64,000 nt of DNA from Streptococcus oralis (GTDB taxonomy: Bacteria; Bacillota; Bacilli; Lactobacillales; Streptococcaceae): assembly GCF_016127915.1 (NCBI RefSeq), contig NZ_CP066059.1, positions 1,322,001 to 1,386,000 of the forward strand, given 5' to 3'. The notes beneath the pieces were generated by a model. That model had not been told where the DNA came from. It saw only the letters and a program-made list of their open reading frames with translations, and made no database searches. This document shows, piece by piece, positions 1-9,703 of the stretch. The position numbers and the translations under genes are program-made. The number at the start of each line of letters is the position of its first letter. The stretch's first letter is position 1.

Positions 1-656
1 AGACCAATCTCTTTCATGTCATGCCAGAGGGAGCTTTGGCTAAGGCGGGCGTAGCTGAGACCGCTCAAATTACCAAGGTCGGCTCGCACGAGGTTAAGAA
101 TTGGCAAGACTTGACCCAGGCTGTGGAAGCAGATACCAAGGACAAGACTGCCCCGACCTTGGATGTGACTATTTCTGAAAATGGTAGCGAAAAACAAGTC
201 ACGGTGACTCCAGAAGAGAATCAAGGACGTTACATTCTCGGGGTTCAACCAGGGGTCAAGTCAGACTTTCTATCCATGTTTGTTGGTGGATTTACAACTG
301 CTGCCGACTCAGGGCTCCGTATCCTTTCGGCTCTGAAAAACTTGATTTTCCATCCAGATTTGAACAAACTCGGTGGTCCCGTTGCTATTTTTAAGGCAAG
401 TAGCGATGCTGCTAAAAATGGAATTGAGAACGTCCTCTACTTCCTAGCTATGATTTCTATTAATATCGGGATTTTTAACTTGATTCCTATCCCGGCTTTG
501 GATGGTGGAAAGATTGTGCTCAATATCCTAGAGGCAATTCGCCGGAAACCCCTTAAACAAGAAATTGAAACCTATGTCACCATGGCTGGTGTAGTTATCA
601 TGGTTGTCTTGATGCTAGCTGTGACCTGGAATGACATTATGCGACTCTTCTTTTAG
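1..656 (+). CDS. eep: Site-2 intramembrane metalloprotease RseP/Eep, C-terminal part
   Basis: The reading frame is open from the window edge (frame starting at base 3), so the gene starts upstream and about 217 C-terminal residues are visible. They contain the end of a PDZ domain followed by transmembrane segments and the motif NLIPIPALDGG. In this family that is the second metal-binding site (the LDG motif), which supplies the aspartate zinc ligand. The first site, HExxH, would lie upstream. Eep-type proteases cut membrane-embedded remnants of signal peptides and anti-sigma factors, including peptide-pheromone precursors in Gram-positive cocci. proS follows after 16 nt, as in other streptococci, so the two are probably co-transcribed. 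The ATG at 21 is internal and is not a start. Confidence 0.93.
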   Translation, partial: TNLFHVMPEGALAKAGVAETAQITKVGSHEVKNWQDLTQAVEADTKDKTAPTLDVTISENGSEKQVTVTPEENQGRYILGVQPGVKSDFLSMFVGGFTTAADSGLRILSALKNLIFHPDLNKLGGPVAIFKASSDAAKNGIENVLYFLAMISINIGIFNLIPIPALDGGKIVLNILEAIRRKPLKQEIETYVTMAGVVIMVVLMLAVTWNDIMRLFF

Positions 657-660
657 ATAA

Positions 661-2526
<1,866 letters not shown>

Positions 2527-2542
2527 AAACTATAATCAGAAG

Positions 2543-2584
2543 AAAAACAAGGCAAAAATGTAACTAGTTTTTACCTTGTTTTTT
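2543..2584 (+). terminator. Intrinsic terminator after proS
   Basis: An inverted repeat AAAAACAAGGCAAAAA / TTTTTACCTTGTTTTT with one C-A mismatch is followed by a T-rich tail. The tail runs straight into the TATAAT at 2588-2593 that probably serves bglA. Confidence 0.7.
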
Positions 2585-2624
2585 CTATATAATGGGAAAA
2601 ATGAGTAAACGAAGAGGTAAAGCT

Positions 2625-4004
2625 ATGCTAAAATTTCCAAAGGATTTTGTTTGGGGTTCCTCCACTTCTGGACCACAAACAGAAGGACGAGTGCTTGGTG
2701 ATGGTAAAGGAGATAATCTCTGGGATTATTGGTATCAGGTGGAACCCAATCGCTACTACAATGGGATTGGACCTGACAAAACATCGACTTTCTATGAAAA
2801 CTGGGAAAAGGATATTGAGCTTCTGGTAGAGACTGGGCATACAGCCTTCCGAACTTCTATCCAGTGGTCTCGCATTTTCCCACAAGGCCGTGGAGAGGTC
2901 AATCCGCAAGGGGTGGCTTTCTACCGTCAGGTCTTTGAAGCCATTAAGGCCAAGGGAATTCGTCTCTTAGTTAATCTCTATCACTTTGACCTGCCATTTG
3001 CTCTACAAGAAGATGGGGATGGCTGGGAAAATAAGGCGACTGTCTCAGCCTATGAAGACTATGCTCGTTTTTGTTTTGAGACTTACGGTGACTTGGTGGA
3101 CCAATGGATTACCTTTAACGAGCCCATCGTCCCTGTAGAATTTGGTTATTTTTACGATGCCCATTACCCTCACAAGGTGGATGCCAAAGCAGCGGTTAAG
3201 GTTGCCTATCATACGCAACTGGCTAGTAGTCTTGCGGTTAAGGCCTGTCATGAGATTCTGCCTGGCTCTAAGATTGGGATTGTACTTAACTTGACACCAG
3301 CCTATCCACGTAGCCAGCATCCTGCGGATGTCAAGGCTGCGCGCATTGCCGACCTCTTCCAAGCTCAATCTTTCCTAGATCCGTCTGTCTTGGGAGCTTA
3401 TCCAGAGGAATTGGTGGAAATTTTAGCTGAACATGATTTGCTGCCAGAGTACACTGTTGAAGAGTTAGAACTCATTCGTGAGAATACAGTTGATTTCCTA
3501 GGAGTCAACTACTACCAACCTTTGCGCGTTATGGCGCCACGTTTTGCTAAACATCCAGACAGTCCCCTCTTGCCAGAACATTTTTACGAGCCTTATATCA
3601 TGCCGGGCCGTAAAATCAATTCTCACCGCGGTTGGGAAATCTACGAGCAGGGGATTTATGATATCGCTCAGAATATCAAGAAAAACTATGGCAATATCGA
3701 GTGGATGCTGACAGAGAATGGCATGGGTGTTGAAGGTGAAGATAAATTCCGTGTGAATGGCATGATTCAGGACGACTATCGTATCGACTTTGTCAAAGGG
3801 CATCTTCGTGAACTCCATCGTGCGATTGAAGACGGAGCCAATTGTAAGGGCTACTTGATTTGGACCTTTATCGACTGTTGGTCATGGCTCAATAGCTATA
3901 AAAACCGCTATGGTTTGGTTGAATTAGACTTGGAAACACAAGAACGCCGTCTGAAGAAATCAGGGCACTGGTTCAAGGAACTCAGCGACCATAATGGATT
4001 TTAA
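2625..4004 (+). CDS. bglA: 6-phospho-beta-glucosidase, glycoside hydrolase family 1
   Basis: The GH1 enzyme hydrolyses phosphorylated beta-glucosides (for example cellobiose-6-P) brought in by PTS transporters. The acid/base TFNEP (Glu166) and nucleophile TENG (Glu364) motifs are intact. The C-terminal stretch SWLNSYKNRYG carries the Ser/Lys/Tyr pattern that distinguishes 6-phospho-glycosidases from plain beta-glucosidases. I place the start at 2625 (MLKFPKDF, after AGAGGT) because GH1 proteins begin just before the FxWG barrel strand; an in-frame ATG at 2592 would overlap the TATAAT at 2588-2593. The protein has 459 residues, usual for GH1. No PTS genes are adjacent, so the gene appears monocistronic, bounded by terminators on both sides. 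The exact substrate is not readable from sequence. Confidence 0.9.
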   Translation: MLKFPKDFVWGSSTSGPQTEGRVLGDGKGDNLWDYWYQVEPNRYYNGIGPDKTSTFYENWEKDIELLVETGHTAFRTSIQWSRIFPQGRGEVNPQGVAFYRQVFEAIKAKGIRLLVNLYHFDLPFALQEDGDGWENKATVSAYEDYARFCFETYGDLVDQWITFNEPIVPVEFGYFYDAHYPHKVDAKAAVKVAYHTQLASSLAVKACHEILPGSKIGIVLNLTPAYPRSQHPADVKAARIADLFQAQSFLDPSVLGAYPEELVEILAEHDLLPEYTVEELELIRENTVDFLGVNYYQPLRVMAPRFAKHPDSPLLPEHFYEPYIMPGRKINSHRGWEIYEQGIYDIAQNIKKNYGNIEWMLTENGMGVEGEDKFRVNGMIQDDYRIDFVKGHLRELHRAIEDGANCKGYLIWTFIDCWSWLNSYKNRYGLVELDLETQERRLKKSGHWFKELSDHNGF

Positions 4005-4007
4005 GAA

Positions 4008-4042
4008 TAAAAAGAGTGAGATGGCGTTCATCTCACTTTTTA
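4008..4042. terminator. Bidirectional terminator between bglA and the DMT gene
   Basis: A perfect stem AAAGAGTGAGATG / CATCTCACTTTTT with a 5-nt loop has A and T runs on both sides. It can stop transcription from both convergent genes. Confidence 0.88.
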
Positions 4043-4456
4043 TTACAATATCATCACCAAGGTCCCAATCGTAATCAGGATACAGCCAATAATTGTTTTA
4101 AACGTCAGGACATCCTGTAGGAAGAAAAAGGCTAGAACGAGGGTAATGACGAGACTGAATTTATCGACAGCAGATACCTCAGTCGCATTGCCCATCTGTA
4201 GTGCCTTGTAGTAGCAGAGCCAGGAGGCGCCAGTGGCTAAGCCTGATAAGATGAGAAAGAGCCAACTTTTTCTACTGATGTTGACAATTTCGGTCTGACT
4301 ATTGGTAAAGAAAACCATGGCCCAGGCCATAAGAATGACGACGACTGTACGAATAGCAGTTGCTAGATTGGATGGAACTCCCTCAATCCCAATCTTGGCT
4401 AAAATTGACGTTAAGGCTGCAAAGATAGCTGATAAAAGTGCGAAGAAAAACCACAT
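4043..4456 (-). CDS. Small EamA/DMT-superfamily membrane transporter
   Basis: A 137-residue hydrophobic protein with about five predicted membrane helices starts MWFFFALLSAIFAALTSIL and ends ILITIGTLVMIL. This is the size and pattern of single-EamA-domain drug/metabolite transporters, which work as dimers. The start at 4456 has a strong GAGGAGGT ribosome binding site. It is convergent with bglA and divergent from glmS. The motif IGIEGVPSNLATAIRT near the end of helix 1 matches EamA members. The substrate is unknown. Confidence 0.8.
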   Translation of the reverse strand: MWFFFALLSAIFAALTSILAKIGIEGVPSNLATAIRTVVVILMAWAMVFFTNSQTEIVNISRKSWLFLILSGLATGASWLCYYKALQMGNATEVSAVDKFSLVITLVLAFFFLQDVLTFKTIIGCILITIGTLVMIL

Positions 4457-4543
4457 GGCAAATACCTCCTCTTTTTATTATAAGTAATTGATGCTGACTT
4501 GTCAGGTATCAAGTGAAATCTTGATAAAATACCAGATGGAAAA

Positions 4544-4556
4544 ACTATACCAATTT
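4544..4556 (+). promoter_or_regulatory. NagR (GntR-family) operator-like half site upstream of glmS
   Basis: ACTATACCAATTT occurs here, just upstream of the glmS -35 box, and again at 4623-4635. It resembles half of the palindromic dre site bound by NagR-type GntR regulators of amino-sugar genes. Only one half is conserved in this copy, so this is an inference. Confidence 0.45.
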
Positions 4557-4562
4557 TTATTC

Positions 4563-4591
4563 TTGACAAGTGAGAAAAACAAGTATATACT
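4563..4591 (+). promoter_or_regulatory. glmS promoter
   Basis: A consensus -35 TTGACA (4563-4568), a 17-nt spacer and -10 TATACT (4586-4591) place the transcription start near 4598. This gives a leader of about 75 nt before the glmS ATG. Confidence 0.88.
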
Positions 4592-4616
4592 GTTTTTGCT
4601 GATTCCGTAAAGTGAG

Positions 4617-4635
4617 AATTAGACTATACCAATTT
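4617..4635 (+). promoter_or_regulatory. NagR-like operator in the glmS leader
   Basis: AATTAGACTATACCAATT is an imperfect palindrome close to the GntR/NagR dre type (AATTGGT..ATACCAATT). It lies just downstream of the predicted transcription start and touches the Shine-Dalgarno at 4636. NagR is known to repress glmS when amino sugars are available in streptococci. The assignment here is from similarity only. Confidence 0.55.
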
Positions 4636-4671
4636 AAGGAGAAAGCACAGCTGGTCTGTGTCGTATATACT

Positions 4672-6480
4672 ATGTGTGGAATTGTTGGTGTTGTTGGAAA
4701 CACAAATGCAACTGATATTTTGATTCAAGGGCTTGAAAAGCTCGAATACCGCGGTTATGATTCTGCGGGGATTTTTGTCCTAGGTGGTGCTGAAAATCAC
4801 CTGGTTAAGGCTGTCGGTCGTATCGCAGAATTGTCTGCCAAGACAGCAGGTGTTGAGGGGACAACTGGTATCGGACATACTCGTTGGGCGACTCACGGGA
4901 AACCAACGGAAGACAATGCTCACCCACACCGCTCTGAGACAGGACGTTTTGTCTTGGTGCACAATGGGGTGATTGAAAACTACCTTGAAATCAAGGAAGA
5001 ATACCTTGCAGGTCACCACTTCAAGGGGCAAACCGATACGGAAATCGCTGTTCACTTGATTGGGAAATTTGCAGAAGAAGAAGGTCTCTCAGTTCTTGAA
5101 GCCTTCAAAAAAGCTCTTCACATCATCCGTGGTTCTTATGCCTTTGCCTTGATTGACTCTGAAAATCCAGATGTCATCTATGTCGCTAAGAACAAATCAC
5201 CGCTCTTGATTGGTCTTGGAGAAGGCTACAACATGGTCTGCTCAGATGCTATGGCTATGATTCGAGAGACCAACCAATACATGGAAATTCATGACCAAGA
5301 GTTGGTAATCGTCAAGGCTGATAGCGTCGAAGTTCAAGACTATGATGGTAACAGTCGTGAGCGTGCTAGCTATACTGCTGAGCTAGACTTGTCAGATATC
5401 GGTAAGGGGACTTACCCTTACTACATGCTCAAGGAAATCGACGAGCAACCAACGGTCATGCGCAAACTCATCCAAGCCTACACAGATGAGGCTGGTCAAG
5501 TTGTTGTAGATCCAGCTATCATCAAGGCTGTTCAAGATGCAGACCGCATTTACATCCTTGCAGCTGGAACATCGTACCACGCAGGATTTGCTTCTAAGAA
5601 GATGCTGGAAGAGTTGACGGATACACCTGTTGAACTTGGAATTTCATCTGAGTGGGGCTATGGTATGCCACTTCTCAGCAAAAAACTACTCTTCATCTTT
5701 ATCAGCCAGTCTGGTGAAACAGCTGATAGCCGTCAGGTTTTGGTTAAGGCCAATGAAATGGGAATCCCAAGCTTGACAGTGACAAACGTTCCAGGCTCAA
5801 CTCTTTCACGTGAAGCCAACCATACCATGCTCCTTCATGCAGGTCCTGAAATTGCCGTAGCATCAACAAAGGCTTATACTGCGCAAATCGCAGCTCTTGC
5901 CTTCCTAGCAAAAGCAGTCGGAGAAGCAAACGGTAATGCCAAAGCTCAAGCCTTTGACTTGGTTCATGAGTTGTCAATCGTAGCTCAGTCTATCGAATCA
6001 ACTCTTTCTGAGAAAGAAACCATTGATGCAAAAGTTCGTGACCTTCTCGAAACAACTCGCAACGCCTTTTACATCGGACGTGGTCAAGACTACTATGTAG
6101 CCATGGAAGCCAGTCTTAAGCTAAAAGAGATTTCTTACATCCAGTGTGAAGGTTTTGCGGCAGGGGAACTCAAGCATGGAACCATTGCCTTGATTGAAGA
6201 AGGAACGCCTGTCTTGGCCCTCTTATCAGATCCAGTCCTTGCCAACCATACTCGTGGAAATATCCAAGAGGTCGCAGCCCGTGGTGCCAAGGTTCTCACT
6301 ATTGCAGAAGAGAATGTTGCTAAAGAGACAGACGATATCGTCCTTACGACCGTCCACCCTTACCTCTCACCAATCTCAATGGTCGTACCAACGCAATTGG
6401 TCGCTTATTTTGCAACACTCCACCGTGGCCTTGATGTGGACAAACCACGTAACCTTGCTAAGTCAGTAACAGTAGAATAA
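4672..6480 (+). CDS. glmS: Glutamine-fructose-6-phosphate aminotransferase (isomerizing)
   Basis: GlmS makes glucosamine-6-phosphate from fructose-6-P and glutamine, the entry step to UDP-GlcNAc and peptidoglycan. The start must be ATG 4672 because the mature enzyme needs the catalytic cysteine right after Met ([10 protein letters not shown]); in-frame GTG 4612 would bury it. The N-terminal glutaminase domain is followed by two SIS sugar-isomerase domains (SQSGETADS near residue 345; [11 protein letters not shown] near 465), ending [12 protein letters not shown]. The length of 603 residues is normal. A promoter with two NagR-like sites precedes it. The Shine-Dalgarno AAGGAGA (4636-4642) is 29 nt from the ATG, with a small hairpin between them, which is unusual. 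The gene stands alone. Confidence 0.97.
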   Translation: MCGIVGVVGNTNATDILIQGLEKLEYRGYDSAGIFVLGGAENHLVKAVGRIAELSAKTAGVEGTTGIGHTRWATHGKPTEDNAHPHRSETGRFVLVHNGVIENYLEIKEEYLAGHHFKGQTDTEIAVHLIGKFAEEEGLSVLEAFKKALHIIRGSYAFALIDSENPDVIYVAKNKSPLLIGLGEGYNMVCSDAMAMIRETNQYMEIHDQELVIVKADSVEVQDYDGNSRERASYTAELDLSDIGKGTYPYYMLKEIDEQPTVMRKLIQAYTDEAGQVVVDPAIIKAVQDADRIYILAAGTSYHAGFASKKMLEELTDTPVELGISSEWGYGMPLLSKKLLFIFISQSGETADSRQVLVKANEMGIPSLTVTNVPGSTLSREANHTMLLHAGPEIAVASTKAYTAQIAALAFLAKAVGEANGNAKAQAFDLVHELSIVAQSIESTLSEKETIDAKVRDLLETTRNAFYIGRGQDYYVAMEASLKLKEISYIQCEGFAAGELKHGTIALIEEGTPVLALLSDPVLANHTRGNIQEVAARGAKVLTIAEENVAKETDDIVLTTVHPYLSPISMVVPTQLVAYFATLHRGLDVDKPRNLAKSVTVE

Positions 6481-6515
6481 GCAAAGAAAGTCTAGTTCAT
6501 CTAGGCTTTTTTGCT
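6480..6515 (+). terminator. Terminator after glmS
   Basis: The stem AGTCTAG / CTAGGCT (one G-U pair), with further AGCAAA / TTTGCT pairing outside and a TTTTTT run, directly follows the glmS stop codon. Confidence 0.75.
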
Positions 6516-6727
6516 CTCTCTTGGTATGCTTGAGTGGGGAGTCACTGTATTAATAACTAAGTTATTTATCCTGAAAAGAAGTAAAATAGAGGGTCATTAT
6601 GTTTCAATAGAAACGAAAAAACCTTGATGTAAGGCGATTCTTGAATTTTCAAATTTCAATGTATTGCAATAAAAATCAACCGAATGACTACATTTTTGTG
6701 AAATAAATTAGATGTTCGGATATATAG
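6516..6727. other. AT-rich spacer at the glmS edge of the island
   Basis: I see no open frame with a ribosome binding site and no recognised RNA here. The DNA is clearly richer in A and T than the flanking core genes and marks the left border of the accessory island. Confidence 0.5.
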
Positions 6728-6763
6728 AAAACGCTCTAGTGATATTGTCTAGAGCGTTTTTGT
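6728..6763. terminator. Strong orphan hairpin terminator
   Basis: A perfect 12-bp stem AAAACGCTCTAG / CTAGAGCGTTTT with a 9-nt loop and A/T runs on both sides stands about 215 nt beyond the glmS terminator. No gene is visible directly upstream. It may be the remnant end of a lost gene or a boundary insulator. Confidence 0.85.
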
Positions 6764-6856
6764 GTTGTTTAAGAGAAATAGATGGTGGTTTTAGATAACT
6801 ACATATTTCAGTTTTTTAAAATAAGATTTAATCGATGATAATTAGAAAGGAGCATT

Positions 6857-7642
6857 ATGTTTACAAAAAATAAATTTCAATATTGTATTTACAATCATGA
6901 GAGATTAGAACTTCATGATCTGCAAAAGGAATATCAAAATGATAAAGCTGGGACAAAACTTAAGTATGAAAACCAATTATTTTGTCCAGGTTGTTACAAA
7001 GTGGACTTAGTGATAAATGAGAAAAAAGGGAAAGTCTATCTATCGAGCCATCCTAAATCACCTCATGGTGACGGATGTGAATATTCTTTGGAATCTGCTT
7101 CGAAAATAGAACTGAAAGAATACTATGAGAAAATTGATGCAGACTTTGCTGAGCAACTTTTAAATCGTATTTGGGAAGAAAAGGTCACTAGAGAAAAGCT
7201 GTTAGGAAACGTCAACGCTCCGCAAGATAAGAACGAAATTTCTGATGTAAAAATTGTTTTAGAAAATAAGGATGGAATCAGAAAATATTTACCTCGCAGA
7301 TCCCTTCTCCTAAATGAATTAGAAGAATCTGCCCACCTGACTATGTACTATGGAGAATGTAAGGTGTTTATAGGAAAGACTGATAAGAAGTACTACTTAC
7401 GAATGTTTCGAAACAATGATCATGCGAAGTATATCTGTAATTTAGTAATTCCTGAAAGAGTGTATAGATATTTGGAGGATGAATTAAGATTTATCCCACA
7501 ATCAGAAGAATTGAGTTTTAAACATTCAAGAGCCAATGCAGTTCCTGTAAAGTTGGCCTTTGTTTCTACCATGAAGAAAAAACAAGAATATTTAAATGGA
7601 TACTTGAGTTTTTCAAAATTACTTAAGGTGAAGCGTATTTAG
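6857..7642 (+). CDS. Hypothetical protein with N-terminal Cys/His zinc-ribbon-like motif
   Basis: This 261-residue soluble protein has no signal peptide. I do not recognise the family. Residues 40-75 carry Cys43-Pro-Gly-Cys46, His65, His70 and Cys74 (SPHGDGCEYS), a pattern like the CxxC...H...C treble clef/zinc ribbon at the N-terminus of CoiA-like nuclease proteins. No nuclease motif is evident in the rest, which is charged and ends SFSKLLKVKRI. The start has AAAGGAG 6 nt upstream. The gene is AT-rich compared with glmS and lies alone between hairpin terminators. A second, decayed copy of its 3' third lies at 8640-8892, which suggests recombination at this locus. Function unknown. Confidence 0.75.
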   Translation: MFTKNKFQYCIYNHERLELHDLQKEYQNDKAGTKLKYENQLFCPGCYKVDLVINEKKGKVYLSSHPKSPHGDGCEYSLESASKIELKEYYEKIDADFAEQLLNRIWEEKVTREKLLGNVNAPQDKNEISDVKIVLENKDGIRKYLPRRSLLLNELEESAHLTMYYGECKVFIGKTDKKYYLRMFRNNDHAKYICNLVIPERVYRYLEDELRFIPQSEELSFKHSRANAVPVKLAFVSTMKKKQEYLNGYLSFSKLLKVKRI

Positions 7643-7654
7643 ATTGTATTAACT

Positions 7655-7690
7655 CCTAAAATTAGCTTTTTCTATTTAACTTTTAGGATA
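7655..7690 (+). terminator. Hairpin between the zinc-ribbon gene and the convergent gene
   Basis: CCTAAAA-TTAG pairs with TAACTTTTAGG, with a one-base bulge. It is closely similar to the hairpin at 9579-9611. It is placed where a terminator for the upstream gene would be. Confidence 0.55.
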
Positions 7691-7710
7691 AAGTACAAAA
7701 ATCATAGTAT

Positions 7711-8502
7711 TCATTTCCTTATGAATCGAACAACATATTCTTGTAGGTTTCTATAGTAATTTTCGCTCCAATCCCTATCATATTTATCGAGGTGAGCTGA
7801 AATCACTTTTCCGTTTCCTCGTTCAATATCATAAACATCGTAATTATCATTTACAAAAATCCCTTCTATGCCGTACCAATCAACTAAATTTTTGAAAGTT
7901 CCCAGTTTTTCTAACCATATTTTTGTCTTTGGTAATTTATATGTAGAAATTAACTTACACTGGTTTCGTTCTTCTTCCGTTTTTGCATCTAGATATAACT
8001 TAATATCATATAGTGTATAGTCAATTCTATCACCGAAAACAGAATGGCGCCTACTGTTAATTCCATTCAGTTCTCGAGGGAAAAAGAATATTGGTTTTTT
8101 ACGATACATATCGTATTCTTCAACAGTTAGGTTGTCAATCCCATTTTTTTTGTATATTCTACAGATAGAAAATAGACCATCTGCTGTACATTGAATTCCA
8201 TTCAGTTCTCGCAATCCCTTTGAATCTGGATCAATATAAAACGCATGAATCATTTTCCAGAATAGTTCTATATCATTGAAATCTACTTCCTTGGCAAATC
8301 CATTTAATAAATCTCGTAAAACATCAGTAGATAATCTATGTACATCTTCATAACTCATTTTACTTAGTCCGTAATATCTATGTATGGTAATCTTGCATTT
8401 AAGAGCATCTCTTAAAATAATATCAGAAAAATATGTATCTTTATATTTTTTATAAAATGAACTTGATTTATACAGACTAATCACTTCATTAACATCACTC
8501 AT
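7711..8502 (-). CDS. Hypothetical protein with an internal RELNGI repeat (possibly DUF6994-type)
   Basis: The reverse-strand frame encodes 263 residues from ATG 8502, or 268 from GTG 8517; neither has a convincing Shine-Dalgarno. The protein is soluble and rich in aromatic and charged residues, without signal peptide or helices. The hexapeptide RELNGI occurs twice, 45 residues apart, and the encoding 18-bp sequence is repeated exactly (8059-8076 and 8194-8211). The motifs PIFFFPRELNGIN and FGDRIDYTLYDIKLYLD recall an uncharacterised Firmicutes family (DUF6994, from memory, unverified). The gene lies between two copies of the neighbouring gene's 3' end, so it may have arrived with the duplication. 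Function unknown. Confidence 0.65.
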   Translation of the reverse strand: MSDVNEVISLYKSSSFYKKYKDTYFSDIILRDALKCKITIHRYYGLSKMSYEDVHRLSTDVLRDLLNGFAKEVDFNDIELFWKMIHAFYIDPDSKGLRELNGIQCTADGLFSICRIYKKNGIDNLTVEEYDMYRKKPIFFFPRELNGINSRRHSVFGDRIDYTLYDIKLYLDAKTEEERNQCKLISTYKLPKTKIWLEKLGTFKNLVDWYGIEGIFVNDNYDVYDIERGNGKVISAHLDKYDRDWSENYYRNLQEYVVRFIRK

Positions 8503-8639
8503 TGGCTCTGCCTGCACTTTCTATTTCTTATATATGTTTAATTTTGATATATTTAGCATATCATATAGAGCAAGAGTTTTCAATTAATACTTTACTGAAT
8601 CTGAAATTTTGTAAATGGTTTATCATAAAAAAGAGTAAG

Positions 8640-8892
8640 ACATACAATCTACGAATGTTTTGTAATGATGCTTCTGCAAATATTTCGTAATTTAATTATG
8701 TCATAGAATGTTTATAACTGTTTAGAGGATAAATTAAGATTTATACCTCAATCAGAAGATTTAAGTTTTAAACATTCGAGAGCCAATGCAGTTCCTGTAA
8801 AGTTGGCCTTTGTTTCAACTATGAAGAAACAACAAGAATATTATAATGGATACTTGAGTTTTTCAAAATTACTTAAGGTGAAGCGTATTTAA
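8640..8892 (+). pseudogene. Decayed duplicate of the 3' third of the gene at 6857
   Basis: Bases 8730-8892 encode a near copy of the C-terminus of the 6857-7642 protein, from LRFIPQSE to the end KLLKVKRI and stop. Similarity continues upstream to about 8640 (TACGAATGTTT at 8650 matches 7399) but is broken by stops and small indels. The last 110 bases are almost identical between the copies while the upstream part has diverged. There is no start codon or ribosome binding site. It is a partial duplication, or the tail of a second paralogue whose 5' end has been replaced. Confidence 0.85.
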
Positions 8893-8957
8893 ATTATTTT
8901 TCGTATTAAGATTTAAAGTTTAAAAGAGCCCAAAATTCTATCGTAGTACCAAGTTTG

Positions 8958-8986
8958 TTGCGAGGAAAAGAAAAATTATGTAAAAT
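8958..8986 (+). promoter_or_regulatory. Promoter copy 1 of a duplicated leader
   Basis: TTGCGA, a 17-nt spacer and TAAAAT form a plausible promoter. The same arrangement, with about 80 percent identity through to AATAACAAGGAG, recurs at 9642-9693 before the next gene. Confidence 0.6.
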
Positions 8987-9017
8987 TTAAATATACGAAT
9001 AACAAGGAGAAGAAATT

Positions 9018-9552
9018 ATGGTATATGTTCATAGATTTTTAGGACAATGGTTAGACAAAAACAACTCTTCAGATAAAGCCTCGATTATCCAAAAAGCATT
9101 GACTATCGGTAGTGGAGTTGACGAATACTTAAAGCAGTTGGAAGTGCGTAGACGGTTCACGCTAGCAGTAGAAAAGAGCAGATATTTTTATATGATTCCT
9201 AAAGAAGTATCTATCGAAAATACAAGAGCAGATAGATATTATCGTCTGGAAATGAAATACTACGAGAATATCGCCTATAATACTGTCTTTTATGGTAATG
9301 GTACTTCTATTGTTGTTAAGGCACTATTTGAGAGTAGAGATAGTACGTATCTACGAGTATGAAACATTAGAAATGCTCATAGAGGATTTAAGAGAGGAAG
9401 TATCTATCACATTCAGTTGTATCTATAAGCCTTGCTATGTACTAGCAAGTGACTTTGAAGAGTTTAAGCCTAGACTTGATTTAGGAAAACTCTATTGCCA
9501 CTATGCTCATTCGCCTCGCTATCGCAAACCAATTGCTGAAGTAGAAATTTAA
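9018..9552 (+). pseudogene. Frameshifted hypothetical gene
   Basis: One frame runs from ATG 9018 (good AAGGAG) to a stop at 9360-9362. The frame offset by one continues from about 9346 (YEYETLEMLIEDLREEV) to 9552. Joined, they would make about 178 residues that read as a single globular protein starting MVYVHRFLGQWLDKN and ending RKPIAEVEI. The break lies near 9340-9352, where ACGTATCTACGAG suggests a small insertion or deletion. I do not recognise the family. The gene has its own promoter and a terminator after it. It could be truly broken or reflect a sequencing error. Confidence 0.7.
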
Positions 9553-9578
9553 AGCTCCAATATTTAATGTACCGCACT

Positions 9579-9618
9579 CCGAAAGTTAGATTTCTTCTGT
9601 TTAACTTTCGGGTTGCAT
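9579..9618 (+). terminator. Terminator after the frameshifted gene
   Basis: A 10-bp stem CCGAAAGTTA / TAACTTTCGG is followed by GTTGCATTTT. Confidence 0.75.
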
Positions 9619-9641
9619 TTTAAAGTCTAAGCCACGGTTTA

Positions 9642-9670
9642 TTGCTAGAAAATCAGAAATTATGTAAAAT
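9642..9670 (+). promoter_or_regulatory. Promoter copy 2 of the duplicated leader
   Basis: TTGCTA, a 17-nt spacer and TAAAAT repeat the layout at 8958-8986, including the downstream GAATAACAAGGAG. It drives the membrane-protein operon that starts at 9704. Confidence 0.6.
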
Positions 9671-9703
9671 AGAAATATATGAATAACAAGGAGCCAAACC
9701 AAA

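Noticed and set aside
6480..6860. Tn7-type insertion at glmS
   Set aside because: No tns genes and no Tn7 end repeats are visible; the position alone is not enough.
8994..9001. TACGAATA, a perfect competence combox sequence before the frameshifted gene
   Set aside because: It overlaps the Shine-Dalgarno region, so a ComX transcript would start too late to include it. The duplicated leader before 9704 has TATGAATA at the same place, so the match is probably chance.
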